From Luteolibacter flavescens (lineage in GTDB: Bacteria; Verrucomicrobiota; Verrucomicrobiia; Verrucomicrobiales; Akkermansiaceae), in NCBI RefSeq assembly GCF_025950085.1, contig NZ_JAPDDS010000001.1:62001-126000 (forward strand): a DNA stretch of 64,000 bases. The letters run 5' to 3'. Shown here one piece after another: positions 45,223 to 53,267 of this stretch. Position 1 is the stretch's first letter. Each line of letters opens with the position of its first letter. Under the pieces are notes generated by a model. It was given only the letters and a program-made list of their open reading frames with translations. It ran no database searches and was not told where the DNA came from. Made by a program: the position numbers and the translations under genes.

Positions 45223-46653
45223 TCAGCGGGCGTTGGTTTCGAAGTCGCCACCGAGGGCAAGGTGGAGGTCGATACGGTTTTGCAGACGCTCGTTTCGCAG
45301 CCGGATGAGGCCGGCGCGGGAGTTCGTCGCGCGGCTCTGGGATTCCAGCACACGGAGAATGTCGTCATTCACGCCGTCCGAATAGTCTCGTGCGGCTTGC
45401 TTCTGAGCGAGCGCCGCCTGCTCCACCTCCGAGACGAGGTAGGTTTCCTGCTCGGCCAGCGAGGAATCGCCGCCGAGCGCGGACTCCACCTCGCGGAAGG
45501 CCTCCAGGGCCGCCTGCGAATAGTCATGCACGGCCGCCTCGTTCGCCGCGAGCGCACCGCGGGTGTCGGCTGCCAAGGCTCCGCCTTCGTAAACCGACTG
45601 GGCGAAATTTGCCGCCACGGAACTGGCGAGATACGCCGGATTCAGGAGATTCGAGTAATTCGAGACCGGTGTGCCGGTGCTGCCGCTGAGGGCCAGGCTG
45701 GGAAGCATCGCTTTCCGGGTGGCGTCCGCGCGCTTGGCGCTGGCGAAGAGCCTTGCCCGGGCCGCTGCCAGATCCGGGCGGCGCTCAATCAAATCCGCAG
45801 GCAGCCCCGCCGGAACACCGCGTTTCATCTCCGGGAGGTCCCGCGAGGCCCAGGTTTTCCCCGAGGGATATTTGCCGGTGAGGACTTCGTAGGCACGGGC
45901 CGCATTGTCGCGGTCGAGCTGGGCTGCTTTCACTGCCCGCTGGGAGGATGCGACGTTGGTGCGGCCGAGCTGCACGTCGAGCGCGCCTTGGCCTGCGCCC
46001 CCTTTGAAAAGGCGTTCGACTGCCCGCAGCACCCGCTCGTTCGAGTCGAGGGTGCTGTGGGCGAGTTCCAGAAGCTGCTCGGAGGCGATCAGATTGCACC
46101 ATGCCTTTGCCGAGCTGGCTGCGAGGGAAAGCCGTGCGCCGCGGAAATCGGCGCGTGCCGCGTCATAGCTTGCGTCATCCGCGGCATTCAAATCACGCAG
46201 CCGACCCCACAGATCCGCCTCCCACGAAGCCGAGAGTGAGAGCCCGTATCGCTCGCTTTCCGACGCGGGCGACCGGCCGTTTTCATTCACGTCGAAGCCC
46301 GCAGTGCCACCTGCCGCGATCCTCGGGCGGGTGCGGGATCTTCCCGAGATGCTGGACTCCTTCGCCTGCCTCATCCGCGCGGAAGCAGCCATGAGGTCCT
46401 GATTGTGAGCCAGTGCCTCATTCACGGCACGGGTCAGGCCGGCATCGGAAAACTCGCGCAACCACCCGCTGCTGATCTTGCCATCGGTGCCGCTGGAAGC
46501 TGCATGCCAGGTGGCAGGGGCAGAGACCTCCACCTTCTCCCTCGGAGTGTCGAAGTGCAGTCCCTTGCAGGAAACAAAAGCCGCTGCAGTCATTGCCACG
46601 ACAGTGACACCACCCATTCCGGGGAGCTTGTGGGATCGGGAATTCCGTTGCAT
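45223..46653 (-). CDS. Outer-membrane efflux lipoprotein (NodT/TolC-like)
   Basis: A 476-residue outer-membrane factor. Lipobox FVSC; then repeated long helices typical of OEP domains: NQDLMAASARMRQAKES, SASWEADLWGRLRDLNAADD, RYGLSLSASWEADL and later YSQAALEAFREVESALGGDS. TolC-type channels let an RND or ABC pump export drugs or metals. The TQ-rich DLIERRPDLAAARARLFASA segment is diagnostic. Start ATG 46653 is divergent from the retropepsin-like gene by 32 bp. The pump component is missing from this operon. Confidence 0.9.
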   Translation of the reverse strand: MQRNSRSHKLPGMGGVTVVAMTAAAFVSCKGLHFDTPREKVEVSAPATWHAASSGTDGKISSGWLREFSDAGLTRAVNEALAHNQDLMAASARMRQAKESSISGRSRTRPRIAAGGTAGFDVNENGRSPASESERYGLSLSASWEADLWGRLRDLNAADDASYDAARADFRGARLSLAASSAKAWCNLIASEQLLELAHSTLDSNERVLRAVERLFKGGAGQGALDVQLGRTNVASSQRAVKAAQLDRDNAARAYEVLTGKYPSGKTWASRDLPEMKRGVPAGLPADLIERRPDLAAARARLFASAKRADATRKAMLPSLALSGSTGTPVSNYSNLLNPAYLASSVAANFAQSVYEGGALAADTRGALAANEAAVHDYSQAALEAFREVESALGGDSSLAEQETYLVSEVEQAALAQKQAARDYSDGVNDDILRVLESQSRATNSRAGLIRLRNERLQNRIDLHLALGGDFETNAR

Positions 46654-46685
46654 TTCCTGAAATCTGCTGCTGATAGTCGGCCCGC

Positions 46686-47513
46686 GTGACCCTCGAAAGA
46701 AAAGCCCTTACGTCCCTTCTGCTGGCGCTCTGTCTGGCGATGCCCGTGGAGCTTTTTGCGGCTCCGGAAACCGCCAAACCGGCTGCGCCCGAAAAAGCAG
46801 CGGAGGCACCCGCCAAGGGCAAGGAAGAAGCACCGCCAAAGCCCGCGACCAACAAGCCGGCACCGGCCCCAGCCAAACCCGCTGCTGGCAAAGAGACCGC
46901 TCCTGCCGCCAAGCCCGCCGCAGGGAAAGATGCGGCTCCCGCATCGAAGGAAGCCGCTCCGGCAAAACCTGCCGAGGAGCCCGCGATGCCCCCGGTGGCC
47001 GAGGAGGACGAAGCTGCCGCCGAGCGAAAGGAGGCGGATGCAGATGTCGCCGCTGCCGTGGCGCGGCCCGTCACATCGGACCCGGTGCAGGTTTACGGTT
47101 GGCGCGAGTGGGTGCTTGTCGGCCAGGCGCAGATGAAGCTCGCGGCGAAGCTCGATACCGGAGCCCTCACCTCATCCATCCACGCGGAGGAGAAGGAACT
47201 TTTTGAAAGGGACGGGAAGAAGTGGGTCCGCTTCATCGTGACGGATCCCAGCGAGAAGAGTTCCCAGCGCATCCGCATCGAGGCCCCGCTGGTCCGCATC
47301 GCCCACATCAAGGAGCCGGGCGGACAGTCCGAGGCCCGCGAGGTGGTTCGGCTCAATTTCACCCTCGGCGAGCGGAAGCTGCGCGCTGACTTCACCCTCA
47401 ACAACCGCAGCAACATGCTCAGCCCCGTCCTCATCGGTCGCACCACGATCAAGGAGCTTGGCTGGGTCGATCCGTCCCGCGCCTATCTCGCGGACCAGAA
47501 GATCATGCGCTGA
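46686..47513 (+). CDS. Retropepsin-like aspartic protease (ATP-dependent zinc protease family, PF05618)
   Basis: A 275-residue exported protein (signal MTLERKALTSLLLALCLAMP) with a ~100-residue Ala/Pro/Lys-rich linker (KPAAPEKAAEAPAKGKEEAP and similar) and a C-terminal retropepsin-like domain starting VYGWREWVLVGQAQMKLAAK. The catalytic Asp is in LDTGALTSSIHA; the domain continues ARIAHIKEPGG-like strands and ends VLIGRTTIKELGWVDPSRAY. Members are usually encoded with a 7TM inactive-transglutaminase protein and an ATP-grasp ligase, as here. GTG start. Role: probably processing of a peptide or peptidoglycan-linked substrate in osmotic or envelope stress; this is an inference from the family. 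Confidence 0.85.
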   Translation: MTLERKALTSLLLALCLAMPVELFAAPETAKPAAPEKAAEAPAKGKEEAPPKPATNKPAPAPAKPAAGKETAPAAKPAAGKDAAPASKEAAPAKPAEEPAMPPVAEEDEAAAERKEADADVAAAVARPVTSDPVQVYGWREWVLVGQAQMKLAAKLDTGALTSSIHAEEKELFERDGKKWVRFIVTDPSEKSSQRIRIEAPLVRIAHIKEPGGQSEAREVVRLNFTLGERKLRADFTLNNRSNMLSPVLIGRTTIKELGWVDPSRAYLADQKIMR

Positions 47514-47531
47514 TCCGAGCCCGCCACCCGC

Positions 47532-49082
47532 ATGGCCTCGCGCGTCAAACTTCTCCTCGTCGTCCTCTTTCTCACGGCGATCGGCGGTGGCATCGCCGCC
47601 TACAAGCACGTCAGGCTCGGGCTCCCGCTGAAGGCGGGCACACTGCCGGAGCAATGGCTGGTAGAGGCGAAGATCACCTTCATGGCGTCGCCGGAGGGCG
47701 GCAAGGTTAGCGCCCGGCTTTCGCTGCCCGCGGCGGCGGTGGACGAGGGGATCGGACAGGAGTCCGGCTCCGTGGGCTACAACTACTACGTCGAGAAGGA
47801 TCGCGGGGAATACGCCGCGATCTGGGCCTCGGAAAAGCAGTCCGGGAATCAAGCCATCTACTATCGGGTCAGCTTCCCGAAGCTCTTGAAGAGCGGCGGA
47901 GAGCCCATGCCTCACTCGGGCGGAGGTCTCCCTGTGGCAGAAGACCCGGGGCTGTCCGGTGCTTCCGAGAATGCGGCGAAGCGCGTGGTCCAGCGCGCGA
48001 AGTCGGTTTCTGCGGATCCCAATTCGCTCTTCGTCAGCCTTTTCACTGCGATCAATGCCATCGATGCCTCGCAAGAAGTCGGGGTGCTGCGGAAGCAGTA
48101 CGAAGGAGAAGTCGGCGGACGCAGCAGCGCGATCCCCGCGCTCGGCATCGACCTGCTCAATTTGGCCGGTGTCCCGGCCCGACTCGCCTATGGCGTGAGG
48201 CTTGAGGAAGCCCGTGGCGGCCAGCAGCCGACGCGCCTGGTGGAATACTACGACGGGGCCGATTGGAAAGTCCGCGATCCCGATGAGCCGGCTTCCACGC
48301 TCGATCCGGAGAAAATCTTCGTCTGGAACCGCGGCGGTGGCGCGCTCTTCGAAGTAAATGGCGATGCGGAGGCTTCGCAGCTCACCTTCACCGTCATCCG
48401 CGACCTCGTCCCGCTCACGGAACTCACCAACCTGCGGGACTCACCGCTGCTGATTTCCACGATCTTCGGGCTGCCTGCCTCCGAGCAAGCCGTCTTCCGC
48501 TACGTGGTGCTCATCCCGCTGGGGGCCTTCGTGGTGGTCGTCATGCGGAATATCATCGGCGTCTCCACGCTCGGCACCTTCATGCCGGTGCTGCTCGCGC
48601 TGGCACTCCTCGAGATCCCGCTGGATAGCGGCCTGATCATGTTCACCGTGATCATCGCGGCGGGGCTGTGGTTCCGCTTCCTACTTTCAAGGCTTAACAT
48701 GCTGGTGGTTCCACGCGTCGCCGCCTGCGTGGTCATCGTCACGCTCCTGATGATGGTGCTCAGCGTGGTGAGCTACAAGCTGGGCATCCGCGATGGCCTC
48801 CAGATCACGCTCTTCCCGATGATCATCCTTGCCTGGACGATCGAGCGCATGTCGCTGATCTGGGAGGAGGAGGGGAAGCGCAGCGCGATCATGCAGGTCG
48901 GTGGGTCGCTCTTCGTAGCCGTCATCGCCTACCTCTTCATGAGCATCCGGCAGGTGCAGTACTTGGCATTCTATTTCCCGGAGATGCTACTCGTCCTGCT
49001 GGCGGTCATCATCCTGATCGGCCGCTACACGGGCTACCGCCTCTCCGAGCTCATGCGCTTCCGCGATTTCAAGGAGGCGTGA
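47532..49082 (+). CDS. Inactive transglutaminase fused to seven membrane helices
   Basis: A 516-residue inner-membrane protein. After one N-terminal helix (LLLVVLFLTAIGGGIAAYKH) comes a ~290-residue periplasmic transglutaminase-like domain (VSLFTAINAIDASQEVGVLR, GIDLLNLAGVPARLAYGVRL) in which I cannot see the Cys of an active Cys-His-Asp triad. Seven helices follow (VFRYVVLIPLGAFVVVVMRN to MLLVLLAVIILIGRYTGYRL). It starts 18 bp after the protease gene and ends 15 bp before the ligase gene. The three probably form one membrane-associated peptide-modification system. Confidence 0.88.
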   Translation: MASRVKLLLVVLFLTAIGGGIAAYKHVRLGLPLKAGTLPEQWLVEAKITFMASPEGGKVSARLSLPAAAVDEGIGQESGSVGYNYYVEKDRGEYAAIWASEKQSGNQAIYYRVSFPKLLKSGGEPMPHSGGGLPVAEDPGLSGASENAAKRVVQRAKSVSADPNSLFVSLFTAINAIDASQEVGVLRKQYEGEVGGRSSAIPALGIDLLNLAGVPARLAYGVRLEEARGGQQPTRLVEYYDGADWKVRDPDEPASTLDPEKIFVWNRGGGALFEVNGDAEASQLTFTVIRDLVPLTELTNLRDSPLLISTIFGLPASEQAVFRYVVLIPLGAFVVVVMRNIIGVSTLGTFMPVLLALALLEIPLDSGLIMFTVIIAAGLWFRFLLSRLNMLVVPRVAACVVIVTLLMMVLSVVSYKLGIRDGLQITLFPMIILAWTIERMSLIWEEEGKRSAIMQVGGSLFVAVIAYLFMSIRQVQYLAFYFPEMLLVLLAVIILIGRYTGYRLSELMRFRDFKEA

Positions 49083-49097
49083 GGACACTTGGACGTG

Positions 49098-50168
49098 ATG
49101 ACGACGGACGACAGACAGGAAGAGAAGGCATCTGAGGCGGTTTCGCCCCAGCCTGCCGGTCCTTTGTCCGTCGCCTCAAAGCCCACCGCCCCGGTGGTGC
49201 GCCGCTGGTGGCACCGGTGGATCCGCACGCCCTCCGAACTCCGGGCGATGGGCGTGGTGGGCATCAACATGCGGAACGCCCGCTTCCTGCTGCCGAACAA
49301 CCCGCGCAAGCTCTACGACCTGGTCGATAACAAGCTCCGCACGAAGCAACTCGCGGTGGAGAAGGAGATGGCCGTTCCCGAGACCTACGGCGTGATCAGC
49401 AGCCCGCGCGACGCGGCGATGATCCACAGGCTCCTGGGGAATCGCGACTCCTTCGTGATCAAGCCCGCCCGCGGCTCGGGCGGGAAGGGCGTGCTCGTCA
49501 TCGTGGCCCGGGAGGGGGATTGGTTCATCAAGCCCAGCGGCTCGCGCTTGTCGCTCGACGAGATCCGTCACCATTGCTCGAATATCCTCGCCGGTCTGTT
49601 TTCCCTCGGTGGAAAGCGGGACGTGGGCCTGATCGAGTATCGCGTCCATCCCGCGCGGGTGCTTACCGAGATCAGTTTCCAAGGCGCGCCGGACATCCGC
49701 GTGGTCATGCTGCACGGCTACCCGGTGATGGCCATGCTGCGCGCTGCCACCCGCGAGTCGGATGGCCGGGCGAACCTGCACCAGGGAGCCATCGGCATCG
49801 GCATTGACCTCGCCACCGGACGTACGATACGCGCCGTACATCACGGCCATCCCATCGAGCGCCATCCGGACCTGAAGGTCCCTGTCGTGGGGGTGCAGTT
49901 GCCGCATTGGGATGCCATCCTCGACATCGCTGTCACCTGCCACGAGATGACCGGCTTGGGTTATCTCGGCGTGGACGTGATGATCGATGAGGAAAAAGGC
50001 CCGCTGATGATCGAGGTCAATGCCCGCCCCGGCCTCGCCATCCAGCTTGCCAATGGCGTCGGCCTTCTCCGCCGCCTGGAGCCAGCCCTCAACCGCCACG
50101 TCAGCCACCCGCACGACAGCCGGGAGCAGAAGATCGACTTCTCGCGACGGACGTTTGCAGCAAGTTAG
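49098..50168 (+). CDS. ATP-grasp alpha-L-glutamate ligase-like protein
   Basis: A 356-residue RimK-like ATP-grasp enzyme, expected to join an amino acid such as glutamate to a carboxylate using ATP. Recognised by GINMRNARFLLPNNPRKLY, VDNKLRTKQLAVEKEMAVPE, FVIKPARGSGGKGVLVIV (ATP-binding Lys and Gly loop), VLTEISFQGAPDIRVVMLHG and the metal site PLMIEVNARPGLAIQLAN. ATG 49098 follows a GAGGA Shine-Dalgarno-like sequence at 49081-49085. It is the last gene of the protease-7TM-ligase row. A small hairpin follows its stop. Confidence 0.9.
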   Translation: MTTDDRQEEKASEAVSPQPAGPLSVASKPTAPVVRRWWHRWIRTPSELRAMGVVGINMRNARFLLPNNPRKLYDLVDNKLRTKQLAVEKEMAVPETYGVISSPRDAAMIHRLLGNRDSFVIKPARGSGGKGVLVIVAREGDWFIKPSGSRLSLDEIRHHCSNILAGLFSLGGKRDVGLIEYRVHPARVLTEISFQGAPDIRVVMLHGYPVMAMLRAATRESDGRANLHQGAIGIGIDLATGRTIRAVHHGHPIERHPDLKVPVVGVQLPHWDAILDIAVTCHEMTGLGYLGVDVMIDEEKGPLMIEVNARPGLAIQLANGVGLLRRLEPALNRHVSHPHDSREQKIDFSRRTFAAS

Positions 50169-50187
50169 TGTGCTGACTTCTTTCTGA

Positions 50188-50211
50188 AAGGCTGACCTAA
50201 AGTTCAGCCTT
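50188..50211. terminator. Hairpin after the ATP-grasp gene
   Basis: AAGGCTGA (50188-50195) and TCAGCCTT (50204-50211) form an 8-bp perfect stem with an 8-base loop, 20 bp after the ligase stop. On the plus strand a pyrimidine-rich tract follows. It overlaps the stop codon of the small minus-strand ORF, so it may serve both genes. Confidence 0.45.
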
Positions 50212-50379
50212 CGCTGCCTCTCTTGCTTCTCGAGCGACACTTAATCCATTTTTGAACCGGGCTAATGCTGCATTACGCTCCGGCTTTGTTTTTGCTACAA
50301 TAAAAGCTTCGAAGAGAACGGTATACAATTTTTTGACCGTGTCTGTGTAGGCGGAATCGATGATAACGTTGTCGTCCAT
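50197..50379 (-). CDS. Small 60-residue protein in an AT-rich island
   Basis: A 60-residue ORF, MDDNVIIDSAYTDTVKKLYT at the start and ending AREAREAAKAEL. I recognise no family. Composition is protein-like: an N-terminal acidic stretch, two amphipathic helices (KKLYTVLFEAFIVAKTKPE, NAALARFKNGLSVAREAREA), and no Arg/Pro shadow pattern. The local base composition (50190-50460) is visibly more AT-rich than its surroundings, suggesting a separate origin. There is no strong Shine-Dalgarno sequence before ATG 50379. It is divergent from the methyltransferase gene (141-bp gap). Could be a small regulator, but that is a guess. Confidence 0.5.
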   Translation of the reverse strand: MDDNVIIDSAYTDTVKKLYTVLFEAFIVAKTKPERNAALARFKNGLSVAREAREAAKAEL

Positions 50380-50520
50380 AAAAAAGGGGAAGGAGAACAG
50401 AGGCGGTTTTACAGCCTTTGTAAGAAGATGATTAAATGGCCTGAACTTGTAAAGCTCCACTGCCAACTGCCGAAAATCGGCTTGGACGTCGCGCGGCTCC
50501 GGCCTAGTTTTTCCCCGCGC

Positions 50521-51126
50521 ATGGCTTTTTTCAAGAATCTCAAGGAGAAGCGGAAATACAGCAAGTGGATCGAGGACGGTCGTCCCGACCCGCCGCCGCC
50601 GCTTGCCAAGCGCGAGATGCTGCTCGATTACAAGCAGCGCCACGGCCTGCAGGTCCTTGTCGAGACGGGCACCTTCAAGGGCGATACCGTCGAGGCGATG
50701 CGCGGTGAGTTCCGCAAGGTCTACTCCATCGAGCTGGCGGAGAAATTTTACACGGAGGCCAAGCAGCGGTTCGCCGGCGTGGCGAATGTGGAGCTGCATC
50801 AGGGCGACAGCGGCAAGGTGATGCCCCAGATCGTCGCCAAACTGGATGCCCCGACCCTCTTCTGGCTGGATGGGCACTATTCCGGTGGCGATACCGCGCA
50901 GGGCGACCTGAATTGCCCGGTGTGGGGCGAGCTGGAAGCGATTTTCTCCGCCGCGATGACGCAGCCCTTCGTGGTGCTCATCGATGACGCACGCTGCTTC
51001 CGTCATGTCGGAGCGGTCGATTATCCCGCTGTTTCCGACATCGAGACCTGGGTGAAGGAACGCCGTCCCGACCTCGGCATCGAGGTGGCGATGGACTGCA
51101 TCCGCATCGCGCCGAAGTCGGCCTGA
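50521..51126 (+). CDS. Class I SAM-dependent methyltransferase-like protein
   Basis: A 201-residue Rossmann-fold protein. Motif I is LQVLVETGTFKGDTVEAM, followed by KVYSIELAEKFYTEAKQRF, the motif-II/III region NVELHQGDSGKVMPQIV and a catalytic-region strand TLFWLDGHYSGGDTAQGD; PFVVLIDDARCF is an extra Asp pair. It resembles glycan- or small-molecule O-methyltransferases found beside surface-polysaccharide clusters. ATG 50521 is chosen; in-frame extension to 50428 lies in the AT-rich island. It converges with the GT11 gene, 68 bp apart. Confidence 0.7.
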   Translation: MAFFKNLKEKRKYSKWIEDGRPDPPPPLAKREMLLDYKQRHGLQVLVETGTFKGDTVEAMRGEFRKVYSIELAEKFYTEAKQRFAGVANVELHQGDSGKVMPQIVAKLDAPTLFWLDGHYSGGDTAQGDLNCPVWGELEAIFSAAMTQPFVVLIDDARCFRHVGAVDYPAVSDIETWVKERRPDLGIEVAMDCIRIAPKSA

Positions 51127-51194
51127 TTCTCGCCGCTCGACCCTCCGGATGCGATGGCACCGGAGGGCGGGTTGTGCCAGTCGCGATCCGCGGA

Positions 51195-52058
51195 TCAGTG
51201 CTCGAGCCGGTTCGGCACCTTCGTCCATTCCGACGCGGGTTTGAGCGGCCAGCCCGGATCATTGGGCGTCCACACGCGCTTGTCGGCGTGGCGGCGCAGG
51301 TAGGCGGCCCACCAACTGAAGGAGCTGTTCGCGATGATCGCGTGGCGACATGCGGCCATCAGGCGGAAGTCGCGCAATTCATCGCTGCTCTCGCTGGTGA
51401 CGAAGGTCACCGGAGCGCCTTGGAAGTCGATGTACTGCCTCGCCCAGTCCAGGTCGTCGCCGAAGACGTGGAACTCGCAGCTCCCCAGCGTGGACATCGC
51501 CGCCTCGATACTAGAGTCGTAGTAGCCGGAGCCGAGCCGTGGCGAGTAGCGGTCGCGGCGGATGTGGAGGAAGATCGAGTTGGTCGAGGCAAGCCGAGCC
51601 TCCATGTCGGCATCCGGGCCATCGGGGAAAGCAGGCGGCTCCAGTTCCTTGCGGATGGTCGAGGCGCGTTCGAAGAAATACTTCTCGCTCTGCCAGTAGC
51701 CATTCAGCCGCACGACCAGGCGATTGCTGATGAAGCCCGTGAGCTGCGTTTCCGTGAGGTCCGTATCTTCCGCCAGGTAGGACTTCAGCACCTGCGGCAG
51801 CACCTTGTTCATGGACCGCATCGACTTGTGATGCACGCCCTTCGGATCGCCGAAGCGCCAGCGGGGAGATGCCAGGGTGGCGGCGATGGGAAACTGATCC
51901 AGCTTGTAAGCCCGGTTGTAGCCGTCGCGCTGGTAGCCGGACACATCGTCGATCCACAGCTCGCGGCGGGTGCGGATCGCGTAGGCACGGGCAGCGGCGT
52001 AGGCAAAGAGCTGGTTGCCCAGTCCTCCCTTGATCATGGCGACAACAGCGCGGGTCAC
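51195..52058 (-). CDS. Glycosyltransferase family 11 (alpha-1,2-fucosyltransferase-like)
   Basis: A 287-residue GT11 enzyme, which transfers fucose from GDP-fucose. The N-terminus VVAMIKGGLGNQLFAYAAAR is the GT11 hallmark; IFLHIRRDRYSP is the HxRRxD nucleotide-binding motif and IIANSSFSWWAAYL the C-terminal signature. GTG 52058 overlaps the upstream stop as GTGA. An ATG at 52037 would remove the first beta-strand. Last gene of the minus-strand glycan cluster. The acceptor is unknown. Confidence 0.88.
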   Translation of the reverse strand: MTRAVVAMIKGGLGNQLFAYAAARAYAIRTRRELWIDDVSGYQRDGYNRAYKLDQFPIAATLASPRWRFGDPKGVHHKSMRSMNKVLPQVLKSYLAEDTDLTETQLTGFISNRLVVRLNGYWQSEKYFFERASTIRKELEPPAFPDGPDADMEARLASTNSIFLHIRRDRYSPRLGSGYYDSSIEAAMSTLGSCEFHVFGDDLDWARQYIDFQGAPVTFVTSESSDELRDFRLMAACRHAIIANSSFSWWAAYLRRHADKRVWTPNDPGWPLKPASEWTKVPNRLEH

Positions 52059-53263
52059 TTCTCGAGTGGGGGGGATTGGAATTTTGAAAGCGACTGTCGG
52101 AGGAAGTCCAGGTCCTCCGGATATCGGGCGGCGTAGGCTTCGAGATCGGCTCGGACCTTGGCGATCCGTGCCGGGATTCCCTCCGGCGTCAGACGCTCGC
52201 CATAAGTGCCGCCGCCATCGATGCGGTCGAGCATTTCCTTGCCGATCTCGGGTGTGGCGTGGAAGAGATCGAGCCAGTTCGGCAGATGGCTCGTCGTATC
52301 ACCCGCGGCAGGCAGCGGCGGGGCATTGAGGGGATGGCCGTCGAGGAAATCCCACACCTCGATCGGTGCGGCCGAGGGATTCGCGGCATTCGCTTCTGCC
52401 GCGAGGTCCGCGAGGGCGCGGCGATCCCGTTCGAAGTAGCAGTCCACATCCCCGAGTTCGCGGAAGGCGAGTTGGAACAGGACGTGATTCGGCGTGTAGA
52501 AGATTACCAGCCGGGCATCCGCCTTGCGGCACTCAGCCACGATTTCCCGCAGCATCTCCATCTTGCCCTCCGAGAGCCCGTCATGCGCGATGCGGGCCTG
52601 CGCGAGCCGATAGGTGGTGGAGAGGTAGAGCGAGGAAATGAGCTTCCTCTGGTTCTCCGGGAACTCGGCATCGCGGCGGAATCCCTGCGGCGTGTGGTCC
52701 GCGACCTCGCCACGGATGGCGCGGCCCACGGTGGTGAAGGATGCCGCGAGCGTGGAGATCCCGGCATGGTAGCGCAGCTCGCGCTCCAGCGGATTCGCCT
52801 TCGGGTCCAGCGGCGACAGGGCGAAGTCCGCCACCTTCTTCTTTTTCTTGTCCGGCAGCGGCGAGGTGAGGTCTCCGGCGTCGATGGCCAGCACGACCAG
52901 TCGCGGGTTCTGCTTCTGCATGTAGTAGCGGAACATCGCGTGGTTTTCCACCAGCAGGCCGGCATTGAGGCCGAGATTCACGCAGTGCAGGCCGTTGAAA
53001 ACATGGTGGTTCGGGTCGAGCCCGATATCCACCCGCGAGGAGCCAAACATCGCGGCGTCCCACGTGCCGGATCGCACGAGGCCCGCCTTCGAGGTGCGGT
53101 TCCAGTCGTTCTCGATGTCGCGGTAGCGGTCCAGTTTCTTGGAACTCCACGGCATCGGCGTGACGCGGAAGGGATTGACCGTCGTGTTGAAGACAAAGCC
53201 CAGCACCACGATGCCGGCGAGCAGCATCAGGAAGAAGGTCTGGTAGCGTTTGAGGGCGGGCAC
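52055..53263 (-). CDS. AlgJ/AlgX-like SGNH-type protein
   Basis: A 402-residue protein with an N-terminal membrane helix (FFLMLLAGIVVLGFVFNTTV). The start of an SGNH-hydrolase-like core is AAMFGSSRVDIGLDPNHHVF (Gly-Ser-Ser in block I), then LVVLAIDAGDLTS and RLVIFYTPNHVLF. A final block with a catalytic Asp-x-x-His is expected near LPNWLDLFHATPEIG. Proteins of this sort work beside MBOAT acyltransferases in acetylating exported polysaccharides. GTG 53263 lies 4 bp after the MBOAT stop. Confidence 0.75.
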   Translation of the reverse strand: MPALKRYQTFFLMLLAGIVVLGFVFNTTVNPFRVTPMPWSSKKLDRYRDIENDWNRTSKAGLVRSGTWDAAMFGSSRVDIGLDPNHHVFNGLHCVNLGLNAGLLVENHAMFRYYMQKQNPRLVVLAIDAGDLTSPLPDKKKKKVADFALSPLDPKANPLERELRYHAGISTLAASFTTVGRAIRGEVADHTPQGFRRDAEFPENQRKLISSLYLSTTYRLAQARIAHDGLSEGKMEMLREIVAECRKADARLVIFYTPNHVLFQLAFRELGDVDCYFERDRRALADLAAEANAANPSAAPIEVWDFLDGHPLNAPPLPAAGDTTSHLPNWLDLFHATPEIGKEMLDRIDGGGTYGERLTPEGIPARIAKVRADLEAYAARYPEDLDFLRQSLSKFQSPPLEK

Positions 53264-53267
53264 GGGG

